Below are positions 1 to 8,262 of a DNA stretch of 64,000 bases, one piece after another. Position 1 is the first letter of the stretch, and the number at the start of each line of letters is the position of its first letter. Below the pieces are notes generated by a model. That model saw only the letters and a list, made by a program, of their open reading frames with translations, searched no databases and was not told where the DNA came from. The translations under genes and the position numbers were made by a program. This DNA comes from Streptococcus parapneumoniae (GTDB lineage Bacteria; Bacillota; Bacilli; Lactobacillales; Streptococcaceae): positions 97,001 to 161,000 of the forward strand of contig NZ_AP026968.1 in the NCBI RefSeq assembly GCF_037076355.1, in the 5' to 3' direction.

Positions 1-2793
1 GATGCTAATCAAGCAAAAGCTGATGCTGAAACAGCAAAAACTGATGCAGAAAAAGCTAAATCTACTGCAGACGAAGAATTAGCTACTGCTAAAGATAAAG
101 CCGCGGAAGCTGATACTAAAGCCAAAGAAGAAGCTGATAAAGAAGCTGCTAAGAAAAAAGAGGAAGCTGATACTAAAAAACAAATCTCAGACGCTTTAGA
201 TAAATTATTAGCAGATGGTGAAAAAGCTATCAATGAAAACGCAAAAATCATTGATAAAGAAAAAGCTATTAAAGAATTCAAAGAAAAAATTGGGAAAGAA
301 GACCTATTAGCTGCAATCGAAGCAGGTGAAATCTCAATTGATGATATTGCTGCTGAGTTAAACGACGATGCTGCAAAAGCTGAGGCGAACGAAGTTGCTG
401 ATAAAAAAATGCGCGATAAAGAGCAAGCCGCTGGATCAACAACTATGGAGGCTGGTGCTACAGCTGTACAACCAAAAGAGAAAAAAGCTATCACTTCTGA
501 CTCTGATCTAAAATCAAAACTTGATGAAGCTGAAAAAGCAGACGCTGCTCGTCCACAATCAGAAAAACTTCAAGACAAAGCTGATCAATTAGAAGATGGA
601 CTTGATCGTTTAGAGAAACAATATGACGAAGCTAAAAAAGTAACTGATGAAAAGGCTGCTGTTTTAGCAAAACAAGAAAAAGCTCTTAAAGAAGCTAAAG
701 AGGCAGCTGATATCGTTGAAGAATACAAATTTGAAGATGGTATCGTTAGCCCATTAAAAAATGTGGTAATAGAAATCGAAAAAACTCACAAAGAAGCTTT
801 AGCTGAATTTGAAGAAGCTTATACAGCTACTGCATACTACGCAGAACAAGGTAAAGAGCTAGAAGCAGAGTACAATAAAACAGTTGCTGCTGTGAAAGTT
901 GCTAAAGAAGAAGAAGCTAAAAATCCTAAGTCAGCAGAAAAACCTGTAGAAAAACCAAAAGTAAAAACAGAAGCTGAAAAAGCTGCTGAAGCTAAAGCTG
1001 AAGCTGATAAAAAAGTAACGGAGGCAGAGGCTAAAGTTAAAGAAGCTGAAGCAAAAGTTAAGGAAACAACTAAAGCTCTTGAAGAAGCTACATCTAAGGC
1101 TGCTAACGAAAACGCTGATGTCCAACCTGCTGAAACAGCAAAAACTGAAGCTGAAACAGCAAAAGCTAATGCAGAAGCTGAATTAGCTAAAGCTAAAGAA
1201 GCAGCTGAAAAAGCAAAACAAAAAGTTGAAGAACTTAAAAAAGAAGAGGCAGATAACTTAAACGATCTTAAAGCATCTTTAGATGAACTTGAAAAAGAAG
1301 CTGAAGCTAAAATCAATGCAAATGATAAAATCACTGACAAAGCTAAAGCTCTTGAAGAAGCTAAAGCTGCTATCGGTAAAGAAGATTTATTAAAAGCTGT
1401 TAACGAAGGTATTCTTTCAGCAACTGAAGCTGTTAAAGAAATCAAAGATGATTTCGCTAAAGCTGAAGCTGCCAAAGATCAAGATCCTCAAGCTGATAAC
1501 ATTGGAGCCGCAACTCCAACTATCCAAGATGGAGATAAAGTTTCTGAAGCAGATAAAAAAGTATTTGCTGACGCAGACAAGAAAACAGCAGATGAAGAAG
1601 CTGCTCGTCCTGAATCAGAAAAACTTCAAGAAAAAGCTGATCAATTACTTAAAGAAATTAATTATTTAACTGGGATTGCTGATAAAGATAAAGCAGATGC
1701 CGATGTTAAATTTGAAAAACTGAAAAAAGCTAGAGAAACTCTATTAGAAGCTAGACAAGCTCTTAGAGCAGCAGAAGAAGCTAATTCTAAACCTGAAGTT
1801 ATTAAAGCATTGAAGAAAGTTGTTTATAACCTAAGATTAGATCGCGACACTGCAAAACAAGATTTAGATAAATCTACAAAACCGTTAGAAGCTTACACAG
1901 TTGCAATCAACAAACTTACTGACGAGTACAATCAAACTCTTAAAGATTTAGAAGCAGCTAAGAACAAAGAAGCTGAAAAACCTACTGAGCCAACTCAACC
2001 AGAAAAGCCAGCTGAAGAAGCTCCAGCCCCAGAGCAACCAACTGAGCCAACTCAACCAGCTCCAGCTCCTCAACCAGAGAAAACAGATGATCAAAGAGCT
2101 GAAGAAGACTACGCTCGTAAATCAGAAGAAGCATATAACCGCTTGACTCAACAGCAACCTCCAAAAACTGAAAAACCAGCTGAAATTCCAGCAAAACCAG
2201 AGAAACCAGCTGAACCAGCTGAACCAGCTCCAGCTCCATCCTCAGATCAACCAGCACAACCTTCTGTTCCTGCAAGACCATCTAATCCGACATATGTCCC
2301 TTCATACTCTTCATATGTTCCATCATACAGCTCATATTCTGTAGTGGCACCAGCTAAACCAGCCGCTCCAAAAACAGGTTGGAAACAAGAAAACGGTATG
2401 TGGTACTTCTACAATACTGATGGTTCAATGGCGACAGGATGGCTACAAGACAATGGCTCATGGTACTACCTCAACAGCAATGGCGCTATGGCGACAGGAT
2501 GGCTCCAATACAATGGCTCATGGTACTACCTCAACGCTAACGGCGCTATGGCAACAGGTTGGGCTAAAGTCAACGGCTTATGGTACTACCTAAACGCTAA
2601 TGGTTCAATGGCAACAGGTTGGCTTAAAGATGGAGGTACTTGGTACTATCTTGAAGCGTCAGGTGCTATGAAAGCAAGCCAATGGTTCAAAGTATCAGAT
2701 AAATGGTACTATGTCAATGGCTCAGGTGCCCTTGCAGTCAACACAACTGTAGATGGCTATAGAGTCAATGCCAATGGTGAATGGGTTAACTAA
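1..2793 (+). CDS. PspA/PspC-family choline-binding surface protein (5' end outside window)
   Basis: The reading frame is open from base 1, so the start and signal peptide lie upstream. About 660 codons are charged, Ala/Glu/Lys-rich coiled coil. They fall in two related blocks, each with a KIGKEDLL- or AIGKEDLL-type motif followed by an AARPxSEKLQxKADQL segment. A proline-rich region follows (about 1975-2370), interrupted by an EEDYARKSEEAYNRLTQQQ block typical of PspA/PspC. A Tyr/Ser-rich stretch (PSYSSYVPSYSSY) precedes six choline-binding repeats of about 20 residues (GW..NG.WYYLN.NGAMAT) and the usual NANGEWVN tail. Choline-binding repeats hold such proteins on teichoic acid phosphocholine. 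I see no RNYPT motif, the pIgR-binding signature of CbpA. It is a PspC/CbpA or PspA relative at a locus next to a glyoxalase gene; the exact paralogue cannot be named. Confidence 0.9.
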   Translation, partial: DANQAKADAETAKTDAEKAKSTADEELATAKDKAAEADTKAKEEADKEAAKKKEEADTKKQISDALDKLLADGEKAINENAKIIDKEKAIKEFKEKIGKEDLLAAIEAGEISIDDIAAELNDDAAKAEANEVADKKMRDKEQAAGSTTMEAGATAVQPKEKKAITSDSDLKSKLDEAEKADAARPQSEKLQDKADQLEDGLDRLEKQYDEAKKVTDEKAAVLAKQEKALKEAKEAADIVEEYKFEDGIVSPLKNVVIEIEKTHKEALAEFEEAYTATAYYAEQGKELEAEYNKTVAAVKVAKEEEAKNPKSAEKPVEKPKVKTEAEKAAEAKAEADKKVTEAEAKVKEAEAKVKETTKALEEATSKAANENADVQPAETAKTEAETAKANAEAELAKAKEAAEKAKQKVEELKKEEADNLNDLKASLDELEKEAEAKINANDKITDKAKALEEAKAAIGKEDLLKAVNEGILSATEAVKEIKDDFAKAEAAKDQDPQADNIGAATPTIQDGDKVSEADKKVFADADKKTADEEAARPESEKLQEKADQLLKEINYLTGIADKDKADADVKFEKLKKARETLLEARQALRAAEEANSKPEVIKALKKVVYNLRLDRDTAKQDLDKSTKPLEAYTVAINKLTDEYNQTLKDLEAAKNKEAEKPTEPTQPEKPAEEAPAPEQPTEPTQPAPAPQPEKTDDQRAEEDYARKSEEAYNRLTQQQPPKTEKPAEIPAKPEKPAEPAEPAPAPSSDQPAQPSVPARPSNPTYVPSYSSYVPSYSSYSVVAPAKPAAPKTGWKQENGMWYFYNTDGSMATGWLQDNGSWYYLNSNGAMATGWLQYNGSWYYLNANGAMATGWAKVNGLWYYLNANGSMATGWLKDGGTWYYLEASGAMKASQWFKVSDKWYYVNGSGALAVNTTVDGYRVNANGEWVN

Positions 2794-2938
2794 ACCTAAT
2801 GTAACTAGTTAATACTAACTTCCTGTAAGAATCCTTTAAAGTATTCCCTACAAATACCATATCCTTTCAGTAGATAATATACTCTTGTAGGAAGTTTAGA
2901 TTAAAAAATAACTCTGTAATCTCTAGCCGGATTTATGG

Positions 2939-3004
2939 GCTCTATAATATTTGTAGTGGGTAAATCCCCTATAGATATTATGGCTCTTTGTCAACTGTAG
3001 TGGG
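2939..3004. repeat. ISL3-type terminal repeat(s)
   Basis: The sequence GGCTCTTTGTCAACTGTAGTGGG at about 2982-3004 sits just outside the transposase stop and matches the kind of terminal repeat known for ISL3-family elements. A second similar motif, GGCTCTATAATATTTGTAGTGGG (about 2939-2961), lies immediately before it. This suggests the end of another, related IS beside the first. The left end of the IS is thus present; the opposite end is missing. Confidence 0.6.
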
Positions 3005-3014
3005 TTGAAGTCAG

Positions 3015-4235
3015 CTAAGCTCGAGAAAGGACAAATTTCGTCCTTTCTTTTTTGATGTTCAGAGCGATAAAAATCCGTTTTTTGAAGTTTTCAAAGTTCC
3101 GAAATCCAAAGGCATTGCGCTTGATAAGCTTAATGAGATTATTAGTGGCTTCCAATTTTGCGTTAGAATAGTGTAGTTGAAGGGCATTGACAATCTTTTC
3201 TTTATCCTTTAGAAAGGTTTTAAAGACAGTCTGAAAAAGAGGATGAACCTGCTTTAGATTGTCCTCAATAAGTCCGAAAAATTTGTCTGGCTCCTTGTTC
3301 TGGAAGTGAAAAAGTAAGAGCTGATAGAGATTGTAGTGGTGTTTCAAGTCTTCTGAATAGCTCAAAAGCTTGTCAAGAATCTCTTTATTCGTTAAGTGCA
3401 TACGAAAAGTAGGGCGATAAAAACGTTTATCGCTGAGTTTACGACTATCCTGTTGAATGAGTTTCCAGTAGCGTTTAATAGCCTTGTATTCATGGGATCT
3501 TCGTTCAAACTGATTCATAATTTGGACACGGACACGACTCATAGCACGGCTAAGATGTTGCACAATGTGAAAGCGATCCAGAACGATTTTAGCGTTTGGA
3601 AAAAGTCGCCTAGCTAAGTCATAATAAGGACTAAACATATCCATAGTAATAATTTTCACTCGACATCGGACGACCCTATCATATTTAAGAAAGTGATCTC
3701 GAATGACGGCTTGTGTTCTACCCTCAAGAACAGTGATGATATTGAGCTTATCAAAATCTTGCGCAATGAAACTCATCTTTCCCTTGGTAAAGGCATACTC
3801 ATCCCAAGACATAATCTCAGGCAGATGTTTAAAATTACACTCAAAGTGGAAGTCATTGAGCTTTCGAATGACAGTTGAAGTTGAAATGGCCAGCTGATGA
3901 GCAATATCGGTCATAGAAGTCTTTTCAATCAACTTTTGCGCAATTTTTTGGTTGATAATACGAGGAATTTGGTGATTTTTCTTGACGATAGAAGTTTCAG
4001 CGACCATCATTTTTGAACAGTGATAGCACTTGAATCGACGCTTTCTAAGGAGAATTCTAGTAGGCATACCAGTCGTTTCGAGGTAAGGAATTTTCGACGG
4101 TTTTTGAAAGTCATATTTCTTCATTTGACTTCCGCACTCAGGGCAAGATGGGGCGTCGTAGTCCAGTTTGGCGATGATTTCCTTGTGTGTATCCTTATTG
4201 ATGATGTCTAGAATTTGGATATTAGGGTCTTTAAC
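3015..4235 (-). pseudogene. ISL3-family (IS1167-like) transposase, N-terminus truncated
   Basis: The frame reads from about 4235 down to the TAG at 3015. It opens with VKDPNIQILDIINKD and contains the N-terminal zinc motif (CPECGSQ then CYHCSKM), a helix-turn-helix (TSMTDIAHQLAISTSTV) and the DDE transposase core (SWDEYAFTK, ITMDMFSPYYDLA, DRFHIVQH, LEATNNLIKLIKRNAFG). An in-frame TAG directly upstream of VKDP and the absence of a start codon show that the first roughly 18 residues and the outer IS end were lost at a junction near 4236. Internal ATGs such as that at 4124 would give a shortened protein lacking half of the zinc finger. Probably inactive unless rescued in trans. Confidence 0.85.
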
Positions 4236-4362
4236 CTACACAGGTGGGGATATCTACATCAACGGCGAAAAACAAACTGATATTGTCAATTCTATGCCTG
4301 GGGGCGGTGGACCAAATGGAGGTCCTCAAGGCGGCGGCCCAGCCCCTGGCGGACGAGGATAA
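4236..4362 (+). pseudogene. 3' remnant of a secreted glycine-rich C-terminus protein
   Basis: From the IS junction the + strand reads YTGGDIYINGEKQTDIVNS followed by a Gly/Pro-rich tail (PGGGGPNGGPQGGGP) and a stop. Beta-helix-like GGDIYING and a glycine-proline tail resemble the end of Cthe_2159-type carbohydrate-binding domain proteins found in streptococci; that assignment is inference from a 40-residue fragment. The upstream part was removed when the IS end was lost, leaving a chimeric ORF with no proper start. Confidence 0.45.
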
Positions 4363-4508
4363 ACAAAAACGAGGCTGGGCAAGAAGTCTTTGAAATCAGA
4401 CAAACGCATAGTATCAGGTCTTGAGAAACCTTGGTACTATGCGTTTTATTGTGGGGAGATTTACTTCATTTTCTCCTGAAGTCGACTTTTTGCCCAACCT
4501 CGTTTTGT
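4363..4508. repeat. palindromic intergenic repeat, copy A
   Basis: Near-perfect terminal inverted repeats (ACGAGGCTGGGCA and TGCCCAACCTCGT) enclose an internal dyad (AACGCATAGTATCAGG and TACTATGCGTT). A core of the same sequence recurs at 7873-7981. Size and structure are like the small non-autonomous repeats of pneumococci (RUP or SPRITE class); I cannot decide which. It may also act as a terminator for the upstream remnant. Confidence 0.55.
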
Positions 4509-4530
4509 CCTGCTATTTGAGTTGTTCTAC

Positions 4531-4558
4531 TTGACTCCAAGTAAAAAAGGAGTATAAT
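4531..4558 (+). promoter_or_regulatory. promoter of glyoxalase-like gene
   Basis: TTGACT at 4531-4536 and TATAAT at 4553-4558 with a 16-bp spacer, 46 bp before the start codon. Confidence 0.7.
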
Positions 4559-4604
4559 GTTGTAATAAATAAAGTTACAATAAAAAAGAACAAAGGAGAA
4601 ATAG

Positions 4605-5459
4605 ATGACCTACGCATACAATAGTAAGATTTATTTGGCAGAGGCTGTTTTAAATGTTAAGGACTTGGCAAGTCAGACTGCCTTCTATCATCAGATTCTA
4701 GGCTTGGAAATCCTTTCTCAGACAGAATCTGAAAGTATTTTAGGAGCTGGTGGAAAGGCTTTGGTTCATTTACTGAAAACAGACAGGCTAGAGGAGGGGC
4801 AAGATCACTATGATCTCTATCACCTAGCTATCCTTTTACCAAGTCGTGAGGATTTGGCAAATCTGTTTAAGCATATAGCAGAGCTGCAAATTCAGCTAGT
4901 CGGTGGGGCGGATCATGGCTACAGTGAAGCAATCTATCTGGAAGATTTAGAAGGGAATGGGATTGAAATTTATCGGGATAAGCCTGTAGAGGACTGGGAT
5001 ATTCGTGAGGATGGGCGCATTGTCGGAGTGACCGAAGCCTTATCTGCTCAAGAAATATATGAGATGGGACGTAAAGTAGAACCTTTTGAGATAGCCTCTA
5101 CTACGCGCATGGGGCATATCCATCTTTCCGTCAGGGATAGTCAAGTAGCAAGCCAGTTTTATCAAAAGGTTTTAGGACTAGAGGATAAATTCAGTGTGCC
5201 TAGCGCTAGTTGGATTGCGTCTGGGGATTATCATCATCATTTAGCAGTCAACGAGTGGGGAGGAAAAAGGCTAGCCAGAAGTGAACAAGGATTACCTGGC
5301 TTGGCCTACTATGTCATTGAAGTCGCAAGCAAAGAAGAACTGTTAACGATTGCTGGAAGAGGACAAGAAGTTGAAGCGCCAATCAAGTGGCTGACATCAA
5401 CTCAGTTAGAAGTGACAGACCCAGATGGAATTGTGACCCGTATCCGCTTAGCTAGATAG
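4605..5459 (+). CDS. Glyoxalase/VOC-superfamily protein (CatE-like)
   Basis: A 284-residue protein with two vicinal-oxygen-chelate repeats, one at about residues 8-125 and one at about 168-280. The layout is that of ring-cleaving dioxygenase and CatE-type proteins. Candidate metal ligands are in HLAILLP and GIEIYRD of the first half and HIHLSV of the second. VOC enzymes bind a divalent metal and act on small thiol or aromatic substrates; the substrate here is unknown. The start is supported by AAAGGAG 7 bp upstream. The gene is monocistronic, with its own promoter, and is followed by a BOX element. Confidence 0.85.
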   Translation: MTYAYNSKIYLAEAVLNVKDLASQTAFYHQILGLEILSQTESESILGAGGKALVHLLKTDRLEEGQDHYDLYHLAILLPSREDLANLFKHIAELQIQLVGGADHGYSEAIYLEDLEGNGIEIYRDKPVEDWDIREDGRIVGVTEALSAQEIYEMGRKVEPFEIASTTRMGHIHLSVRDSQVASQFYQKVLGLEDKFSVPSASWIASGDYHHHLAVNEWGGKRLARSEQGLPGLAYYVIEVASKEELLTIAGRGQEVEAPIKWLTSTQLEVTDPDGIVTRIRLAR

Positions 5460-5482
5460 GATGTGATAAAGACCAGCATCTC

Positions 5483-5711
5483 ATACTCAATGAAAATCAA
5501 AGAGCAAACTAGGAAACTAGCCGCAGGCTGCTCAAAACACTGTCTTGAGGTTGTAGATAAGACTGACGAAGTCAGCTCAAGACACTGTTTTGAGGTTGCA
5601 GATAGAACTGACGAAGTCAGCTCAAAACACCGTTTTGAGGTTGCAGATAGAACTGACGAAGTCAGTAACATATATACGGCAAGGCGACGTTGACGCGGTT
5701 TGAAGAGTATA
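5483..5711 (+). repeat. BOX element (boxA, three boxB, boxC)
   Basis: Starts with ATACTCAATGAAAATCAAAG (boxA), continues with three roughly 45-bp boxB units (TTTGAGGTTG.AGATA..ACTGACGAAGTCAG), and ends with a boxC module (TGACGCGGTTTGAAGAGTAT). BOX elements are pneumococcal mobile repeats that fold into stable hairpins in RNA. Confidence 0.92.
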
Positions 5712-5790
5712 AAATGTAGAAAATGCTCCTTATCGTAGTCAGATATGTAGAAAATTTGATATGATAGTAGGGAATAAGGAGAAGAACACA

Positions 5791-6348
5791 ATGACTAGTG
5801 AATACCAGAAAATGATTGCAGGAGAGGTTTACCGTCCATCGGATCCAGAACTGCGTGCCTTGGCTCAAGCTTCTCGCCAAAAACAGGCTGCCTTTAACAA
5901 GGAAGAAGACCCCTTAAAGGGAGCTGAAATCATTAAGGCTTGGTTTGGCTCGACTGGGAAAAATCTTTATGTCAATCCACGCCTAGTGGTCGATTAAGGA
6001 GTCAATATCCATCTAGGGGAAAATTTTTATTCTAACTGGAACTTGACCATGCTGGATGTTTGTCCGATTCGTATTGGAGACAATGCCATGATTGGTCCCA
6101 ACTGTCAGTTCCTGACTCCACTTCATCCGCTGGATCCACATGAGCGTAATTCAGGTATTGAGTACGGTAAGCCTATCACAATCGGAGACAATTTCTGGGC
6201 TGGTGGTGGCGTCATTGTCCTGCCTGGAGTCACACTTGGAAATAATGTCGTCGCAGGAGCAGGGGCAGTGATTACCAAGTCCTTTGGGGACAATGTTGTA
6301 TTAGCTGGCAACCCTGCGCGCGTGATTAAGGAGATATCTGTGGAATAG
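5791..6348 (+). pseudogene. Maltose/galactoside O-acetyltransferase, nonsense codon
   Basis: The gene starts at ATG 5791 (AAGGAG 10 bp upstream) and would encode about 185 residues. It has the N-terminal Mac domain (MIAGEVYRPSDPELRALAQ) and the left-handed beta-helix hexapeptide repeats with the acyl-CoA pocket of the LacA/Maa family ([28 protein letters not shown]). A single in-frame TAA at 5995-5997 sits where relatives have a Tyr-like codon (PRLVVD, stop, [10 protein letters not shown]). The frame is otherwise intact. Readthrough or restart at the ATG at 6049 would lack the N-terminal domain, so this is probably a recent knock-out; a sequencing error is possible. Confidence 0.85.
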
Positions 6349-6541
6349 AAGTAAAAAGGAACAGCGGGTGTTGTTTTTTTCTATCATTCTCTTGTTCTTC
6401 AATAATGGAGAAAAAGGGAGTGGAGATAAAAACTTCTTCTACATTTTTACCCGGTTCACATTCACCTACTCTATATCTTAGCAAGTCTGCTTCATTAAGC
6501 AATTGCAAAGCATCTTGTAATTGGGATGCTTTTTGATACAA
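6326..6541 (-). CDS. Possible small protein or gene remnant
   Basis: A 71-codon frame with protein-like composition in its first two thirds ([20 protein letters not shown]), but without a clear ribosome site and overlapping the end of the acetyltransferase frame. I recognise no family. It may be a decayed fragment; given little weight. Confidence 0.2.
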   Translation of the reverse strand: MYQKASQLQDALQLLNEADLLRYRVGECEPGKNVEEVFISTPFFSIIEEQENDRKKQHPLFLFTSIPQISP

Positions 6542-6672
6542 GAAGTATTAGTGTAGGAGAGAGTTTTTGTGGATGACTAGATGATATCAATGATTTTTCT
6601 ATTTATTTTCAGTCAAAGATGATACAATAGTAAGGTCGCAAACACTAGACTGCGCAGGCAGGAGGTGATCTT

Positions 6673-6789
6673 ATGTGCGTTTTCATCGAACTTGTCTTGC
6701 TACCTATTCTTGCTGGTACACTAGCGAATGTCTTATCGGAGTGGCTTATCCGATTTGTAGCAAGCAAATGCGACAAGAAAAAGAAATAG
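6673..6789 (+). CDS. Fst/Ldr-type small membrane toxin (type I toxin-antitoxin)
   Basis: A 38-residue peptide with a short cytoplasm-proximal start, one hydrophobic helix (LVLLPILAGTLANVLSEWLI) and a Lys-rich tail (CDKKKK). This matches the Fst toxin family of plasmid par loci. GGAGGTGATC lies 4 bp before the ATG. The transcript likely starts near 6635 from TGATACAAT (TACAAT at 6623-6628) and ends at the shared terminator at 6815-6846. Overproduced Fst-type peptides damage the membrane; translation is normally blocked by an antisense RNA, here encoded convergently. Confidence 0.85.
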   Translation: MCVFIELVLLPILAGTLANVLSEWLIRFVASKCDKKKK

Positions 6790-6814
6790 CTTGAGCGCCT
6801 TGAGCAAGCGCAAA

Positions 6815-6846
6815 AAAACACCACTGGCGGCAACCGGTGGTGTTTT
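6815..6846. terminator. Bidirectional terminator shared by toxin mRNA and antisense RNA
   Basis: AAAACACCAC...GTGGTGTTTT stem, with a T run on the + side and A7 on the left serving the minus-strand RNA. Confidence 0.85.
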
Positions 6847-6877
6847 CTTATGTGCTTATTTCATCGAACTTTTAAGC
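6815..6877 (-). ncRNA. Antisense RNA (RNA II-like) of the Fst locus
   Basis: A consensus promoter on the minus strand (TTGACA as TGTCAA at 6907-6912, 17-bp spacer, TACAAT as ATTGTA at 6884-6889) should start an RNA of about 65 nt near 6877, ending at the bidirectional hairpin 6815-6846. The DNA at 6847-6872 is a direct-repeat copy of the toxin start region (6670-6695, CTTATGTGC..TTTCATCGAACTT). The RNA is therefore complementary to the toxin start, the arrangement of the pAD1 par system. Confidence 0.75.
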
Positions 6878-6959
6878 AAGTCCATTGTACCATTAAAAAG
6901 AGTCTCTGTCAAAAATATTGTTATTGTATTGTTTCTCTCCTCAGTTCATCAGCCCCTCC

Positions 6960-6987
6960 TTGACACTCCGTCAATTTTTGATACAAT
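6960..6987 (+). promoter_or_regulatory. Promoter of nucleoside phosphorylase gene
   Basis: TTGACA (6960-6965), 16-bp spacer, extended -10 TGATACAAT (TACAAT 6982-6987), 25 bp before the start codon. Confidence 0.8.
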
Positions 6988-7012
6988 AGTACAAAATTAG
7001 AGGAGGCAGGCT

Positions 7013-7777
7013 ATGATTCAGAAACATGCGATTCCTATTTTAGAGTTTGATGACAATCCCCAAGCGGTCCTTATGCCAACGCATGAGAGGTTGGATTTGC
7101 AGTTGCCAAAGAAGTGTGTCTATGCTTTCTTAGGTGAGGAGATTGACCGCTATGCGAGGGAAGTAGGGGCCAACTGTGTCGGTGAATTTATTTCTGCCAC
7201 CAAGACCTATCCAGTCTATGTCATCAACTATAAGGGTGAGGAGGTCTGCCTGGCTCAGGCTCCTGTCGGCTCCGCTCCAGCAGCCCAGTTTATGGATTGG
7301 TTGATTGGCTATGGTGTGGAGCAGATTATTTCCACAGGTACCTGTGGTGTGCTAGCCGATATAGAGGAAAATGCCTTTCTAGTCCCTGTTCGCGCTCTGC
7401 GAGATGAAGGAGCCAGTTACCACTATGTGGCACCTTCTCGTTATATGGAAATGCAGCCAGAGGCTATTGCTGCCATTGAGCGAGTTTTGGAAACCAGAGA
7501 GATTCCTTATGAAGAAGTCATGACCTGGTCTACAGACGGTTTTTACCGAGAAACGGCTGAAAAGGTGGTTTATCGTAAGGAAGAAGGCTGTGCTGTTGTG
7601 GAGATGGAGTGTTCTGCGCTTGCGGCAGTAGCGCAATTTCGTGGGGTTCTCTGGGGTGAATTGTTGTTCACAGCAGATTCCCTAGCTGACTTGGACCAGT
7701 ACGATAGTCGTGACTGGGGCTCGGAAGCTTTTGATAAGGCGCTAGAACTGAGTTTAGCAAGTGTTCACCTCCTTTAG
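7013..7777 (+). CDS. Nucleoside phosphorylase (Pnp/Udp family)
   Basis: A 254-residue cytoplasmic protein of the PNP_UDP_1 fold. It carries the phosphate and base-pocket motifs of uridine phosphorylase-like enzymes: APVGSAPAAQFMDWLIGYGV, ISTGTCGVL, the ribose-binding VVEMECSALAAVAQFRGV and TADSL. These enzymes cleave nucleosides with phosphate to base and ribose-1-phosphate; whether this one uses uridine or purine nucleosides cannot be told. GAGGAGGC lies 8 bp before the ATG. Monocistronic from its own promoter. Confidence 0.88.
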   Translation: MIQKHAIPILEFDDNPQAVLMPTHERLDLQLPKKCVYAFLGEEIDRYAREVGANCVGEFISATKTYPVYVINYKGEEVCLAQAPVGSAPAAQFMDWLIGYGVEQIISTGTCGVLADIEENAFLVPVRALRDEGASYHYVAPSRYMEMQPEAIAAIERVLETREIPYEEVMTWSTDGFYRETAEKVVYRKEEGCAVVEMECSALAAVAQFRGVLWGELLFTADSLADLDQYDSRDWGSEAFDKALELSLASVHLL

Positions 7778-7872
7778 TTGTGCTGACAAAAGGTCTGCTT
7801 TATCATAAAATGTCTAGCTCATACTTTGCGAAAATAGTGTTAAACGAGGTCATCTTCCTCTTTTTGGACGCA

Positions 7873-7981
7873 TGTTGAGATTGGGAAAAATCTTTAAAAT
7901 CAGAAAAACGCATCATATCAGGTGATGAAAACTTTGATACTATGCGTTTTTATTGTGGTAATATGAAATAAAATCTCAACA
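7873..7981. repeat. Palindromic intergenic repeat, copy B
   Basis: Perfect 10-bp terminal inverted repeats TGTTGAGATT/AATCTCAACA enclose the same inner dyad as the repeat at 4363-4508 (AAACGCATCATATCAGG and TACTATGCGTTTTTATTGTGG). The rest of the 7778-8247 gap is AT-rich and shows no gene. A CATTTTCTCCTGAA block at about 8070 is also found inside copy A, so the degenerate element may extend to there. Confidence 0.55.
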
Positions 7982-8244
7982 AATTGATTAGGTAAGTTAC
8001 ATCAATTTCTAGTAATGTTTGAGAAGTTGTAGCCTACTATTTCAGATTCAAAATGGTGTGTTTCATTTTCTCCTGAAAAGCATAAGAGTAGCTGGCGTTA
8101 AAAGCTCCTGTCTTGCTTTTTTGATCTATAGTCACATCTATCAAGTATTGTTCTTGCCTAGGCTATCAACAAAAAGGTGGCATTTTTTAGGTTTGGTGTT
8201 AGTGGATTTTGCCTTATCCTATCTAAGTCATTTCGAGCTTTTTA

Positions 8245-8262
8245 TGGTACAATGGAAACATG
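8245..8262 (+). promoter_or_regulatory. Extended -10 promoter placing the transcript start on the ktrB ATG
   Basis: TGGTACAAT (TACAAT at 8248-8253) lies only 6 bp before the ATG at 8260, so transcription from it would begin at or next to the A of the start codon. No Shine-Dalgarno precedes the ATG. Confidence 0.55.

Noticed and set aside
837..1475. Long Ser/Ala-rich minus-strand ORFs opposite the surface protein gene
   Set aside because: They mirror the Lys/Glu/Ala repeats of the real gene and have implausible composition.
5463..5693. 76-codon ORF across the first BOX element
   Set aside because: It is a translation of boxB repeats, not a gene.
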